Numbered from the stretch's first letter, positions 23,694 through 35,732 are shown. The stretch: DNA of 64,000 bases from DATDFB01 sp035276475 (GCA_035276475.1 DATELQ010000142.1:1-64000); one strand, 5' to 3'. The notes: generated by a model from the letters alone, not told the origin. Numbers and translations are program-made.

Positions 23694-25832
23694 ATGCTCC
23701 GGCATCTTCTGCCGTTCCTGATCGGCGCCGTCTCGATCGCTGCCGGCGCGGCGAACGTCGCGTTGCCTAGCCCGCGCGACGGCAACGTCAACGGCATTGG
23801 CGGCGTGTTGTTTTGGCCCGGCGACATGTTCGGGTCCGACGGCGAACCGCGGCCGCTTGCAACGGCCGAGGGATGCGAAGCGCACCTCGTTCCGTATACC
23901 GAGCCTGACCGCGAGTTGGTGTATCCGTGCGGCAAGTGGTTCGTCCTTCCCTCGGCCGGCTATTACAGCCATTGGCTCGAGACCAAGGACCGCATCACGC
24001 CGACGATCGGGCTGATGCTTTATGGGCGAAAGCCGTTCAGCGGAGCCGGAATGGCCAGTGTCGTCCCGGTGGCTGCGGCTGGCCACGTGATGATCCCGCC
24101 CGGGAAAACCATGTCCGGCGACGAGGACCTGCGGTTCGTTTCGATCGAGTCGCGATACGGGTGGGGAACGCGCGTCTTCGATCGGCGCGTCGCCGCCGCG
24201 AAGTCGCACGCACCAGTGCAGATGCCGGTCGGGCGCGCCGTCGTCGGTCGCTTCGATCACAAGTCGAACGATGCGATTGCGCTTTCGCCTCCGCTCGAAA
24301 TTGCGGATGGGAAAACGGCAGTCGTTTGGCCAATGCCTCCGGCCGAAAGCGATGTGCTTCTCGTCCTGGCGAGACCACCGGACGTACCAGCAAAGCCATT
24401 TCCGGTGCACCTGGTGCTCGATCAGCGTCCGCCGGACGTCCTGCTCAACGCCTTCGAGCGCATCATCGCGATCTGGTACGGCGTCGCCGGGCGTCACGCG
24501 ACGCTGTCGATGCAGTCCGACGCCGCGTATTGGCCGCCGCAGGAGATCAACCTCACGCGCGGCAAAGTGACGACGATCCGCTCGAGCATCCAGAGATTGC
24601 CGAAGGCGCACGTCTCCATCGTTGTCCCACCCGGTGCCGCAATCACGGAACCGATGTCGCTCGAAGCTGGGGGACGCTATGTGTCCGTCACCCCCGGCAT
24701 GCACGTGCTGAACGATCTGCCGGCGCAGGCACTGAAGATCACGCTGTCGATCGGCGCGTGGAAGCTCTTGGAGCTTGCCGACCTCTCGTCGGGGCAGGAT
24801 GCGAACGTCACCTTCGAGCTGAAGCCGATCGCCGTCACCGGCACCGTCTTTCATGGCGACGAGCGCGTTCCTGCCGAAATCGAGTTCCTCAACGACAAGG
24901 AATGGCGCACCGTCAAGACGAACGATCGCGGCGAGTTTGCGACGACGTTCTGGTGGCCGAAAGTACACACAGCTCGGATCAAGATCGCCAACCTGCCGCC
25001 GTACCTCGACACGTTTCGCGAAATCGTCGACAGCGATGTCGTCGACTTTCATGTGCCGCGCACGGATTACCTCGTCCGCGTCCGCGACGCCACAACCGGC
25101 AAAGGCATCGCCAACGCGCAGGTCAGCGTCGGCAACGACTCGCCGGACACGCGCGTCACCACGCAGCGCATCACTACCGATGCCGCCGGCGTCGCCGTCC
25201 TCCCACCTCTGCGCGGCGGAGATCTGATCCTCAACGCGTGGGCGGAGCACTACGCGAGATCCGAGCCGCTGCGCGCCTCGGTCGACGATCGGCATCACGA
25301 ACTGGAGATCGTTTTGAAGCCCGTTCCGACGGCGGCAACGCTGCAGTTGCGGCTGTCGAGCGGCGCCCCGGCCGCGCAGGCCGAGGCGTGGGCGTTCGAT
25401 CGCGCGATGACGCCGCTGTGGCGCGGAACAGCGGATGAAGGCGGCCGGCTCGATCTGCCGGAGCTCACGAATCCGCTGCTCCTCGTCCGCCACCCCATGG
25501 CCGCCAGCACCATCCGCGCCCTCGCGCCGCACGACGAGGCCTGGACACTCGACCCTCCGGCTGCGCCCCTGACCCTCGTCTCCAAGCCCGGCGTCGTCGT
25601 CGCGCTCTGGCTCGACGGCGTCAAGCTGACCGGCCCGCCGCTGACGTTTGCCGCTTGGTCGACGCCGATGACCACCGCGAACGGCCTTTGGGTCGCGCGC
25701 AACCTCCCCGCGAGGCCGCTCCGCGTTCTCCTGCTGCCGGGCTCGGCCTTCGGCTCGAACGCCTACGACGCCGTCGCCCGCTCGATCGATTATCCGTGGT
25801 CCGGGCCCGTCGCCGCGCCGGTCGTTCAATAA
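23694..25832 (+). CDS. Large exported protein with carboxypeptidase-regulatory-like domains, 712 residues
   Basis: The signal peptide is MLRHLLPFLIGAVSIAAGAANV. The first 220 residues are unrecognised. From about residue 380 there are at least two carboxypeptidase-regulatory-like beta sandwiches: ITVTG-type start AVTGTVFHGDERVPAEIEFLND with GEFATTFWWP, and TDYLVRVRDATTGKGIANAQVSVGND with DAAGVAVLPPLRGG. The protein ends at PVVQ without an anchor motif. It shares the fold of the neighbouring 1332-residue protein, though the sequences are only distantly similar. Role unknown; an extracellular binding or scaffold function is likely. Confidence 0.75.
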   Translation: MLRHLLPFLIGAVSIAAGAANVALPSPRDGNVNGIGGVLFWPGDMFGSDGEPRPLATAEGCEAHLVPYTEPDRELVYPCGKWFVLPSAGYYSHWLETKDRITPTIGLMLYGRKPFSGAGMASVVPVAAAGHVMIPPGKTMSGDEDLRFVSIESRYGWGTRVFDRRVAAAKSHAPVQMPVGRAVVGRFDHKSNDAIALSPPLEIADGKTAVVWPMPPAESDVLLVLARPPDVPAKPFPVHLVLDQRPPDVLLNAFERIIAIWYGVAGRHATLSMQSDAAYWPPQEINLTRGKVTTIRSSIQRLPKAHVSIVVPPGAAITEPMSLEAGGRYVSVTPGMHVLNDLPAQALKITLSIGAWKLLELADLSSGQDANVTFELKPIAVTGTVFHGDERVPAEIEFLNDKEWRTVKTNDRGEFATTFWWPKVHTARIKIANLPPYLDTFREIVDSDVVDFHVPRTDYLVRVRDATTGKGIANAQVSVGNDSPDTRVTTQRITTDAAGVAVLPPLRGGDLILNAWAEHYARSEPLRASVDDRHHELEIVLKPVPTAATLQLRLSSGAPAAQAEAWAFDRAMTPLWRGTADEGGRLDLPELTNPLLLVRHPMAASTIRALAPHDEAWTLDPPAAPLTLVSKPGVVVALWLDGVKLTGPPLTFAAWSTPMTTANGLWVARNLPARPLRVLLLPGSAFGSNAYDAVARSIDYPWSGPVAAPVVQ

Positions 25833-25971
25833 TCCGCTCCTCAAATCCGGCGCATTGAACAAATCGCTGTGCATTCCGGAAGCGATTCAACCAACCGGAC
25901 GTTTGCATTCAACGATTTAGATCGGCAACTGGCGCGGCACCCCCGTTGAATGCCCCTCGTCCACCTCGGCC

Positions 25972-28697
25972 ATGCGACGCTCCGCTCTGCTCAACCTGCT
26001 GATCGTCCTGCTCACGCTGGCGATCGTGGCGGGCGCCTTCGCCTCCTTCCAGCGGAAGCGCTCCTCCTTTGAGCGGATCGACTTCACCTTCACCCGCCAC
26101 AACGGCGTCATCGCGGTCAAGAACGTCGACCCCGGCAGCAACGCCGCGGCCGCGGGGATCAAGCCGGGCGACGAAATCTGGGTCATCGGCGACCAGCCCA
26201 CGACTGAGATCGAAGGGCTGCAGAAGAGCCTCCGCCGTATCGGCCAGCGCGTCCCGATGATCGTCGCCCGTGACGGGCGCGCCTTCAGTCTCATCTACCG
26301 CGTCCCCGAGCTGAAGATCGACTACTCGTACCTCATCCTCAGCTTCATCGGCTTCCTCTACCTCGCCATCGGCCTCTTCACCCTCTTCCGCGGCGGCCGG
26401 GGCGAGTCGACGCTCTTCTACCTCGTCACCCTCCTCTCCTTCATCGTCTACGTCTACACGCCCGCAGGCGACATCGACTTCAGCTACAAAGTCTTGGAGA
26501 TCGTCGAGGAGCTGGCCACCATCCTCCTCCCGCCCATCACCCTCAACTTCTTCCTCGTCTTCCCGCGGCCGATCACGCGGCGGAAGTTGCTGCTCGCGGC
26601 GCTTTACCTCCCGCCGGCGCTGCTGGCGCTGTGGGACGCCGACCTCCTCGTCTTCTCCAACCGGCTCGCCATCGCAGCGCCGCTGAAGTCGCTCGACGTC
26701 ATCCACCGCTGGGAGCTCGCCCACTTCGCCATCTACTTCACCCTCGCGGTCGTGGCGCTGGCCTACACCTACCGCACTGCCGCCGCCGTCGGGCGCAAGC
26801 AGATCAAGTGGATCTACCTCGGCATGATCGCCGGGTTCCTTCCGTTCCTCGCGGTCTACCTCGTGCCGTACCTTCTCATCGGTAAGGTCCAGCCGATCTA
26901 CACGACCATCGCCATCCTGCCGCTGGCGCTGATCCCGCTCGCCTTCGCGGTGTCGATCCTCAAGTACAAGCTTTGGGACGTCGAGGTCGTGATCAAGGAG
27001 GCGCTGGCGTACGCCGTCGTCTTCGCCTTCGGCATGATCGCCTTCTCGACGGTGAACCTCATCCTCTCGCACGTGATCGAGGAGCGCTCCGCGCTGGAGC
27101 GCAACTTCCTCGCCTTCACCTCGGGGCTCGTCATCGCCGGCGTGCTGATCCCGGTCAAGGGGCGCATCGAGTCGGTCATCGAGATGTTCGTCTACCGCGA
27201 AAGCTACCGCCACCGCCGCGCCATGAGCGAGTTCGCGCAGGAGCTGGCCACGTTCCACGACGTGCACGAGCTGATCTCCATGATGCGCGAGCGCCTTCGC
27301 GCCGCCCTCGGCGTGGAGCGGATGAATCTCTACACGCTCGAAGGGGGCTCGCTCCTCATCTATCAAGAGGAGGACGGCGTGCCGCGCCGCGCCTCCGCCG
27401 CTGAATTCGGGCCGATGCCGGAGGACGGCCCGATGGTCTTGACCGAGCCGCGCCTCCCCGACGCCACGGAGAAGCCGTGGCTCCTCCTCCGCGCCGGCTA
27501 CCGCTACGTCTTCCCGCTGCGCAACCGCGGCGAGCTCCAAGGCCTGCTGCTGCTCGGGACGCGCCGCGGCGAGGAGCCGCTCTCGCGCGACGACATCCAC
27601 CTCGTCGGCTCGCTCTGCGCGCCGGTCGCGCTGGCGATCGAGAACTCGCGCCTCTACGGCCGCCTGCGCCGCCAGCTCGAGGAGATCCGCTCGCTCAAGG
27701 AGTACAACGAGAACATTATCGAGTCGTCATCGTCGGCGATCGCCGTCGTGGCGAACGACGGCACGATCCTCACTGCGAACAGGGCGTTTTGGGATCTCGT
27801 CGGGGGCGACGATGCCGACGCGTCGATCGAAGAGCTTTTCCCACCGTACGAGATGCTGCGCAAGAGCGGAGCGCGCTCGATCTCGACCGACTTCGTGAAC
27901 CGCGCCGGCGTGGAGAAAGAGGTGACCGTCACTTCCAGCCCGCTCAGCGCCGGCGACGTGGCCGACGGCGCGCGCGTCCTCGTCATCGGCGACGTCACGG
28001 AGCGCGTGCGCCTCGAGCGCGAGCTCCAGGACAAGGAGCGCCTCGCCTCCCTGGGCTTGTTAGCCGCCGGCGTCGCGCACGAAGTCAACACGCCGCTGAC
28101 CGGCATCTCCTCGTACGCGCAACTCCTCCTTGCCGAGACGCCGCCTGAAGATCCGAAGTACCGGCTCCTCAAAAAAATGGAGCAGCAGTCGTTCCGCGCC
28201 TCTAGCCTCGTCAACAATCTGCTCGACCTCATCGCCAACCGGCCGCGCACGCGCGAGATCGTCAACGTCCCGCAGCTCGTCAACGCCACGCTGGCGCTGC
28301 ACGAGGACCTCCTGGAGAAGAAAAAAATCCAGGTCCACGTCGCGCCGATGTCCGACGTCGTCGTGCACGGGAACTTTCACGACCTGCAGCAAGTTTTGAC
28401 GAACGTTTTACTGAACGCCCGCGATGCTGTGCCCGAACGTGGCAACATCTGGATCAACGTGGAGCAGTACGACGGGCAGGTCCGGATCCGTATCAAAGAC
28501 GACGGCAAGGGAATCCCCGCCGAGCTGCAGGGACGGATCTTCGAGCCGCTGGTGACGACGAAGCGCGGGCAGGGGGGGACGGGGCTGGGGCTCGCCATCA
28601 CGCGCCGGATCCTGCACGCGTCGAACGGAGACATCGCCGTGGAGAGTGCGCCGGGCGCCGGCGCGGAGTTTGTCGTCACCCTGCCGAGGCCGAGCTG

Positions 28698-28698
<1 letters not shown>
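25972..28698 (+). CDS. PDZ-containing multi-span sensor histidine kinase (PDZ, TM, GAF, PAS, HisKA, HATPase)
   Basis: A 908-residue kinase. A first membrane helix (7-26) is followed by a PDZ-like domain outside the membrane (about 45-105, NGVIAVKNVDPGSNAAAAGIKPGDEIWVI), then about seven membrane segments (110-345), a GAF domain (about 425-570), a PAS domain (about 580-675), HisKA with GVAHEVNTPLTGI (His703) and an HATPase ending GTGLGLAITRRIL. The kinase core is of the NtrB type. Its TGA overlaps the ATG of the NtrC-type regulator by one base, so the two form a two-component pair. The PDZ domain suggests sensing of peptide ends or unfolded envelope protein. Confidence 0.92.
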
Positions 28699-30107
<1,409 letters not shown>

Positions 30108-30120
30108 ACTCTGCGGTCGC

Positions 30121-32667
30121 ATGACGCGACGAATTGCCGTTCTCCTCTTCCTCTGCGCCACCTCCCTTTTCGCTCAAGCCCAAACGCCCGAGCAATTCCT
30201 CGGGTACAAGCTCGGCGAGCGCTTCACGCCGTGGCCGCGCATCGTCGATTACTTCAATGCCCTGGCGAAGAGCTCGAACCTCATCACCGTCGAGCAATTC
30301 GGCGAGACGTACGAGCACCGCCCGCTCATTCTCGCCATCGTCACCTCGCCGGCGAACCGTGCGAAGCTCGACCAGATCCGCGCGAACGTTGTCTCGCTTG
30401 CGAATGGCACCGCGAGTGCCGACCGCGCCAACGATGTCGCCAAGAACACCCCCGCGATCGCCTGGCTCGCCTTCGGCGTACACGGGAACGAGTCGTCGTC
30501 GGCCGAGGCGGCGATGGCGGTGGCGTCGACGCTCGTCAATGATCCGGCGTCGGCGTCGATGCTCGACAACCTCGTCGTCGTCATCGATCCGCTGCAGAAC
30601 CCCGACGGGCGTGAGCGCTACGTCCAATGGTTCATCCGCACGCGCGGCGCGGAGCCGAACGCGAATCCCGACGCCTTCGAGCACACCGAGCCGTGGCCGG
30701 GCGGCCGCTTCAACCACTACCTCATCGACATGAACCGCGACTGGGCGTGGTCGTCGCAGCGCGAAACGCAAGCGCGCATCGCCGAGTACCGCAAGTGGAT
30801 GCCGCAGGTCTTCGTCGACTTCCACGAGATGTTCTACAACTCGACGTACTTCTTCCCGCCCGACGCGAAGCCGATCAACGTCAACCTCCCGAAGGACGTC
30901 AACCGCTGGCTCGAAGTCTTCGGCCGCGCGAACGCCGACGCCTTCACGCGAAATCATTGGGCGTTCTTCGTCGGCGAGACCTTCGACCTCTTCTACCCCG
31001 GCTACGGCGACTCCTGGCCGTCGCTGCACGGCGCCATCGGCATGACCTACGAAGTCGCAGGGCACAGCCGCGCCGGCAGCGCGATCCTGCGCGACGACGG
31101 CGCCGTCTACACGCTCGCCGACCGCGTCGCCCGCCACACCACGAGCGGCCTGACCACGCTACGCACCGCCGCGGCGAACCGCGAGGCGCTGCTGCGCTAC
31201 ACGTACGAAGCGGCGCGCACGCAACTGACGGCGCCGGAGACGACGTTCCTTCTCGGTTCCGACTCGCCGGGCTTCCGGCCGCTCCTCGACATGCTGCAGC
31301 GGCAGGGTGTCGAGATCGGAGCGCTCTCCGCGCCGGTGACGGTGAAGGCGACGCGCATCGACAACGCGAAGGACGAGAGCCGCACGTTCCCGGCCGGCAC
31401 CGCCGTCGTCTCCACGCGGCAGGCGCAGGGTGGCCTCGTGCAGACGCTCCTTGAGCGAACGCCGGTCTTCACCAAAGGATTTGTCGAAGAGCAGCGCCAG
31501 CGCGCGCAGGAGGACGAGCCCGATCAGTTCTACGACCTCACGGCGTGGTCGCTGCCGTTGGCGATGAACGTCGAGGCGTGGTCGACCGCGGCGCCGGTCG
31601 CGGGCGTCAAGCCGCTCGCGCCGCCGCAGCAGCCGTCGTTCAAAGCAGCGTCGTACGGCTACCTCGTCGACGGCAACGAGCCCAATGTCTACCGCGTCGC
31701 CGGCCGTCTGTTACGCGATGACGTGAAGTTCAACGTCAGCGAAGATCCGATCGCCGTCGGTGACCGCACGTTCGCGCGCGGCTCGCTCGTCGTGCTCAAG
31801 GGCAACAACAAAGACAGCGTCGACGCGGCGCTCGAGCGCATCGGACGCGACGAGACGGTGCAGTTTTTTCCGGTCGAAACGGGATGGCTCGGCGGCACGG
31901 CCTTCGGCTCCGAGCGCATCCACTTCATCAAGGACCCGAAGATCGCCCTCGTCGGCGGCAACGGCACCGACGCGACCTCGTACGGCATGCTCTGGCACAC
32001 GCTCGACATCGACACGCCGATCCCGCACACGACGCTTTCCACGGACGCGCTGCGCGGCACCGACTTCTCGCACTACCGCGTGATCGTCCTCCCCAACGGT
32101 GGCATCTACCACGACCGCCTCGGCAAGAACGGCATTGAGAAGCTGAAGGCGTGGATCAACGGCGGTGGCACGCTCGTGGCGATCCAGAACGCGGCGAATT
32201 TCCTGCGCGACAAGGACGTCGACATCTCCAAAGTGAAGCTGTGGGAGACGCCGGCGAAGAAGGGGAAGGACGACGATAAAAACGCGCCGCCAGCCGAGGA
32301 GCGGTATCACGAGTACAGCGTGCCGGGGGCGGCGTTCCGGACGAAGCTCAACGAGCGGACGTTCTTCACCTTCGGCGTGCCGCGCGCGCCGTTCGTGCTG
32401 ATCGAAGGCTCCGACGCGCTCATCCCGGTCGCCCACCGCGTCGATAATGTCATCACCATCGACAAGGACAACCCCCTCGCTGCCGGCGTGGCCTGGCCGG
32501 AGTCGCTCGACCGCCTGAAGGGATCGGCGTATATGGTCGCGGAGCGCTACGGCCGCGGCTACGTCGTCACGTTCGCCGACGAGCCACACTTCAGATTGTT
32601 CTGGCGCGGGACATTGCCGTTGTTTTTGAACACGGTGCTGTACGCGCCGTCGTTTCCGCATGATTAG
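30121..32667 (+). CDS. Exported M14-family zinc carboxypeptidase
   Basis: An 848-residue protein with signal peptide MTRRIAVLLFLCATSLFAQAQ. The M14 domain (about 25-380) has the first zinc pair in GVHGNES (His121, Glu124), the Arg/Asn substrate residues in LVVVIDPLQNPDGRERY and MNRDW, and the third ligand in VDFHE (His235). The C-terminal half contains a flexible linker and a glutamine-amidotransferase-like fold (IALVGGNGTDATSYGMLWHTLD ... VIVLPNGG) often found after this kind of M14 domain. It should remove C-terminal residues from peptides outside the cytoplasm. The end overlaps amrB by eight bases. Confidence 0.92.
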   Translation: MTRRIAVLLFLCATSLFAQAQTPEQFLGYKLGERFTPWPRIVDYFNALAKSSNLITVEQFGETYEHRPLILAIVTSPANRAKLDQIRANVVSLANGTASADRANDVAKNTPAIAWLAFGVHGNESSSAEAAMAVASTLVNDPASASMLDNLVVVIDPLQNPDGRERYVQWFIRTRGAEPNANPDAFEHTEPWPGGRFNHYLIDMNRDWAWSSQRETQARIAEYRKWMPQVFVDFHEMFYNSTYFFPPDAKPINVNLPKDVNRWLEVFGRANADAFTRNHWAFFVGETFDLFYPGYGDSWPSLHGAIGMTYEVAGHSRAGSAILRDDGAVYTLADRVARHTTSGLTTLRTAAANREALLRYTYEAARTQLTAPETTFLLGSDSPGFRPLLDMLQRQGVEIGALSAPVTVKATRIDNAKDESRTFPAGTAVVSTRQAQGGLVQTLLERTPVFTKGFVEEQRQRAQEDEPDQFYDLTAWSLPLAMNVEAWSTAAPVAGVKPLAPPQQPSFKAASYGYLVDGNEPNVYRVAGRLLRDDVKFNVSEDPIAVGDRTFARGSLVVLKGNNKDSVDAALERIGRDETVQFFPVETGWLGGTAFGSERIHFIKDPKIALVGGNGTDATSYGMLWHTLDIDTPIPHTTLSTDALRGTDFSHYRVIVLPNGGIYHDRLGKNGIEKLKAWINGGGTLVAIQNAANFLRDKDVDISKVKLWETPAKKGKDDDKNAPPAEERYHEYSVPGAAFRTKLNERTFFTFGVPRAPFVLIEGSDALIPVAHRVDNVITIDKDNPLAAGVAWPESLDRLKGSAYMVAERYGRGYVVTFADEPHFRLFWRGTLPLFLNTVLYAPSFPHD

Positions 32668-33469
32668 ACCGCCCGCCGTCGCCGGCCAGTTTTACGAGGG
32701 CACGCCCGAGCGTCTGCGCGCCCAAGTCGCGCGCTGCCTCGACGCGAATCCGGAGCCGGCCGCGAAGGAGCCGTTCATCGGCGCAGTCGTGCCGCACGCG
32801 GGGCTGATGTACAGCGGACACGTTGCCGGCGCGTTCTACAAATCGGCCGCGCTGGCGAAGCGCTACGTGATCCTCTGCCCGAACCACACCGGCCTCGGCC
32901 ACTTCGCCGCGATCAACCGCGGCGGCGAGTGGCGCACGCCGCTCGGCGACGTATCCGTGGACTCCGCGCTCGCTGAGGAGCTGATGCGGCGCGCGCCGAT
33001 GCTCGCGGAGGATTGGAAGGCGCACGCGCGCGAGCACTCGCTCGAAGTCCAGTTGCCCTTCCTGCAAGCGCTCGCCGGCGACTTCACGTTCGTTCCGCTC
33101 TGCCTGGCTACGCACAACTTCGCGCTCTGCGAAGAGATCGGCAGCGCCATCGCCGACGTCGTGCGTGCTCAGGGCGATGTCGGCATCCTGGCCAGCTCCG
33201 ACCTCAATCACTACGAAGACCAGGAGACGACGCTGCGCAAGGACCAGCTCGCGATCGACGAAGTCGTCGAGCTCGACCCTCGCGGCCTCTGGGACGCCGT
33301 CGACGAGCACGACGTTTCCATGTGCGGCTTCATCCCGACGACGGTCATGCTCGTCGCCGCGAAAAAGCTCGGCGCCACGCGCGCGCGGCTGCTCAAACAT
33401 GCAACGTCGGGCGACGTCAACGGCGATTACGGGCACGTGGTTGGCTACGCCGCCATCGCTGTGTCATGA
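32660..33469 (+). CDS. amrB: AmmeMemoRadiSam system protein B (MEMO-like)
   Basis: A 269-residue protein of the MEMO family: RPPAVAGQFYEG at the N-terminus, the VVPHAGLMYSGHVAGAFYKS block, CPNHTGLG, EHSLEVQLPFLQAL and SSDLNHYED, which together form the putative metal site (three His and a Cys in relatives). In many genomes amrB is beside amrA and a radical SAM gene; neither is here. The biochemical role is unsettled, with redox or dioxygenase-like activity proposed for the family. Translationally linked to the M14 gene before it and glgA after it. Confidence 0.93.
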   Translation: MIRPPAVAGQFYEGTPERLRAQVARCLDANPEPAAKEPFIGAVVPHAGLMYSGHVAGAFYKSAALAKRYVILCPNHTGLGHFAAINRGGEWRTPLGDVSVDSALAEELMRRAPMLAEDWKAHAREHSLEVQLPFLQALAGDFTFVPLCLATHNFALCEEIGSAIADVVRAQGDVGILASSDLNHYEDQETTLRKDQLAIDEVVELDPRGLWDAVDEHDVSMCGFIPTTVMLVAAKKLGATRARLLKHATSGDVNGDYGHVVGYAAIAVS

Positions 33470-34923
33470 AGATTCTCTTTGCCACCGCCGAAGTCTCTCC
33501 GATCGCCAAGACCGGCGGCCTGGGCGACGTCTGCGGCTCGCTGCCGAAGGCGCTCCGGAAGCTCGGGCACGACGTCGTCGTCTTCATGCCCTACTACCGG
33601 CAGGCGCGCGAGTGGTTCGCCCGCAACGGCGGCGCGCCCGACGTCCTCGTCCCCACCACGCACATCCTCTGGGCGAATTGGGCAGCCGAGGCGACGTACC
33701 GGCGGGCTTCGATCCCGGGAACCGACATCCCGCTCGTCCTGGTCGAAAACGACTACTTCTTCAACCGCGATCAGATCTACGCGCCGCGCCTCGACGGCTA
33801 CGACGACGGTATCGAGCGCTACACCTTCTTCTGCCGCGCCGTGATTCGCGGCTGCGAGCTCCTCGGCGTCGCCCCCGACGTCGTGCACGCCCACGACTGG
33901 CACACCGCGCTGCTGCCGCTCTATCTGCACTCGGGATTGCGCGGCAGCGCGAACTTCGCGAACGCGCGCTCCGTCTACACGATCCACAACCTCAACTATC
34001 AGGGCATCGGCGGCCCCGATCGCTTCGCCGCGCTCGGCCTGCACAGCCGCTACTGGGCCCCCGACGGCGTCGAGCACTGGGGCGCCGTCAACCTGATGAA
34101 GGGCGGCATCATCTACGCCAACCACGTCACCACCGTCTCGCCGAATTACGCGCGCGAGATCCAGACCTCGCAGCACGGCGCAGGGCTCGACGGGATCCTG
34201 CGCAGCCTCTCGTTCAAGCTCACCGGCATCCTGAACGGCATCGACGTCGAGGAGTGGGACCCCGAGACCGACGCGCTCATCGCCTCGAACTTCAGCCGCG
34301 ACAAGTTGAACGGCAAGGCGCTCTCGAAGCGCGCGCTCTTGAAGGAAGTGAAGCTCCGCCACGCCGCGAAGACGCCGCTCTTCGGCTTCGTCTCGCGCCT
34401 CGTCGATCAGAAAGGCATCGACCTCCTGCTCGCCGCCCTCCCGCGCATGCTCCACGCCGGCGCGCAAGCCATCATCCTCGGCAGCGGCGAGCCGTACTAC
34501 GAGGAGGCGCTGCGGCGCATCGGCCACGAGCACGCCGAGCGCTGCCGCGTCGTCGTCGGCTTCGACGCCGCGCTGGCGCACCGCATCTACGCCGGCTGCG
34601 ACCTGCTGCTCATGCCGTCGATCTACGAGCCGTGCGGGCTGAATCAGATGTATGCGCTGCGCTACGGCACCGTGCCGGTCGTGCGCCTCACCGGCGGCCT
34701 CGCCGACACCGTGATCCCCTTCGACGGCACGAACCTCGACCGCGCGAACGGCTTCGGCTTCGAAGGCCGCCGGGACGCCGACTTCTACCTGGCCATGTGG
34801 ACCGGCGCGCTCAACTTCCGCGAGGCGAAGACGTGGAAGCAGCTCCAGGAGAACGGCATGAGCGAGGACTTCTCGTGGGACCGCTCCGCCGCGCAGTACG
34901 ATCGCGTCTACCGCAGCGCATGA
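33466..34923 (+). CDS. glgA: Glycogen synthase (ADP-glucose)
   Basis: GlgA extends alpha-1,4-glucan chains from ADP-glucose. The 485-residue GT5 enzyme has the ADP-glucose binding motif KTGGLGDV at Lys15, VVHAHDWHTALLPLYL, the YTIHNLNYQG block, TVSPNYAREI and the C-terminal catalytic MPSIYEPCGLNQMYALRYGTVPVV. ATG at 33466 overlaps amrB (ATGA), and its own TGA overlaps msrC. It is the only glycogen gene here. Confidence 0.96.
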   Translation: MKILFATAEVSPIAKTGGLGDVCGSLPKALRKLGHDVVVFMPYYRQAREWFARNGGAPDVLVPTTHILWANWAAEATYRRASIPGTDIPLVLVENDYFFNRDQIYAPRLDGYDDGIERYTFFCRAVIRGCELLGVAPDVVHAHDWHTALLPLYLHSGLRGSANFANARSVYTIHNLNYQGIGGPDRFAALGLHSRYWAPDGVEHWGAVNLMKGGIIYANHVTTVSPNYAREIQTSQHGAGLDGILRSLSFKLTGILNGIDVEEWDPETDALIASNFSRDKLNGKALSKRALLKEVKLRHAAKTPLFGFVSRLVDQKGIDLLLAALPRMLHAGAQAIILGSGEPYYEEALRRIGHEHAERCRVVVGFDAALAHRIYAGCDLLLMPSIYEPCGLNQMYALRYGTVPVVRLTGGLADTVIPFDGTNLDRANGFGFEGRRDADFYLAMWTGALNFREAKTWKQLQENGMSEDFSWDRSAAQYDRVYRSA

Positions 34924-35390
34924 AAACCGACGACTACCAGGAGTGCTACGACGCCATCACCGCGATCTGGCGCGACGAAGGGGGCAGCACGCTCGACGAG
35001 ATCGCCCTCATGGCCACGATCAACTCGATTCTGGCGAACAAGTTCGACGCCTACTTCTGGACTGGCTTCTACCGCGTCTGCGGCGACCGCCTCGTCGTCG
35101 GGCCGTACATCGGCACCGTCGGCTGCCTGCAGATCGAGTTCGGCCGCGGCGTCTGCGGCACGGCGGCGGAGCGGCGGGAGACGATCGTCGTGCCTGACGT
35201 CAACCAGTTCCCCGGCCACATCGCCTGCGATCCGAATTCGAAGTCGGAGATCGTCGTGCCGGTGTTCGACGCGGAGCGGAACCTCATCGCCGTGCTCGAC
35301 GTCGACTCCGACCGCTTGAGCGCCTTCGACGACGATGACCGCGCCGGCCTGGAGCGCATCGTCTCGCTCTTCAGTCGTCCAGCATCCTGA
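34920..35390 (+). CDS. msrC: Free methionine-(R)-sulfoxide reductase (GAF type)
   Basis: fRMsr reduces free Met-R-sulfoxide with a GAF fold. The 156-residue protein keeps the three cysteines with the family spacing: Cys69 (VGCLQI), Cys79 (GRGVCGTA) and Cys103 (GHIACD), equivalent to C84/C94/C118 of the E. coli enzyme, and the SEIVVPVFD and LDVDSD strands. Last gene of the M14-amrB-glgA-msrC run; its 3' end overlaps the convergent MerR gene by 20 bases. Confidence 0.93.
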   Translation: MKTDDYQECYDAITAIWRDEGGSTLDEIALMATINSILANKFDAYFWTGFYRVCGDRLVVGPYIGTVGCLQIEFGRGVCGTAAERRETIVVPDVNQFPGHIACDPNSKSEIVVPVFDAERNLIAVLDVDSDRLSAFDDDDRAGLERIVSLFSRPAS

Positions 35391-35718
35391 GGATCGCGGT
35401 CAGCTCTTCCTTCACCTGCCGCAGCGCTTTGTTCATGTTCTTCGCCGGCGCCGCTGCGACAGGCGCCGGCTCCGCCTCCGTCTCCAGCTTCTTCTTCGCT
35501 CCGGCGATCGTGAACCCTTCCGAGTACAAGAGCTGCTTGATCCGCAGGATGATGTCGATCTCGCGGCGCGTGTAGAGCCGCTGCCCGCCGCCGCTCTTGT
35601 TCGGCGCGAGCGACGGAAACTCCGTCTCCCAGTAGCGCAGTACGTACGGCTGCACGTCGGCGATGCGGCAGACCTCGCCGATTTTGTACAGCCGGTCGTC
35701 GTCGAGCGGCTCCGACAT
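35371..35718 (-). CDS. MerR-family transcriptional regulator
   Basis: A 115-residue protein with an N-terminal MerR winged helix-turn-helix (LYKIGEVCRIADVQPYVLRYWETEFPSLAPNKSGGGQRLYTRREIDIILRIKQLLYSEGFTIAGAKKKL, about 10-78) and a short coiled-coil tail. It lacks a ligand-binding domain, as in the small MerR proteins beside translation and cell-surface genes in many bacteria. A GATAAT -10-like site sits eight bases before the ATG. Targets are unknown. Confidence 0.9.
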   Translation of the reverse strand: MSEPLDDDRLYKIGEVCRIADVQPYVLRYWETEFPSLAPNKSGGGQRLYTRREIDIILRIKQLLYSEGFTIAGAKKKLETEAEPAPVAAAPAKNMNKALRQVKEELTAILRMLDD

Positions 35719-35726
35719 CGCGTTCG

Positions 35727-35732
35727 ATTATC
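35727..35732 (-). promoter_or_regulatory. -10-like GATAAT before the MerR gene
   Basis: Eight bases before the ATG at 35718, no Shine-Dalgarno site, so the message is probably leaderless. Confidence 0.4.

Noticed and set aside
25930..25965. A sigma-54 (-24/-12) promoter before the PDZ kinase gene
   Set aside because: TGGCGCGGCAC and TTGAA are present, but no GG and GC pair has the required spacing.
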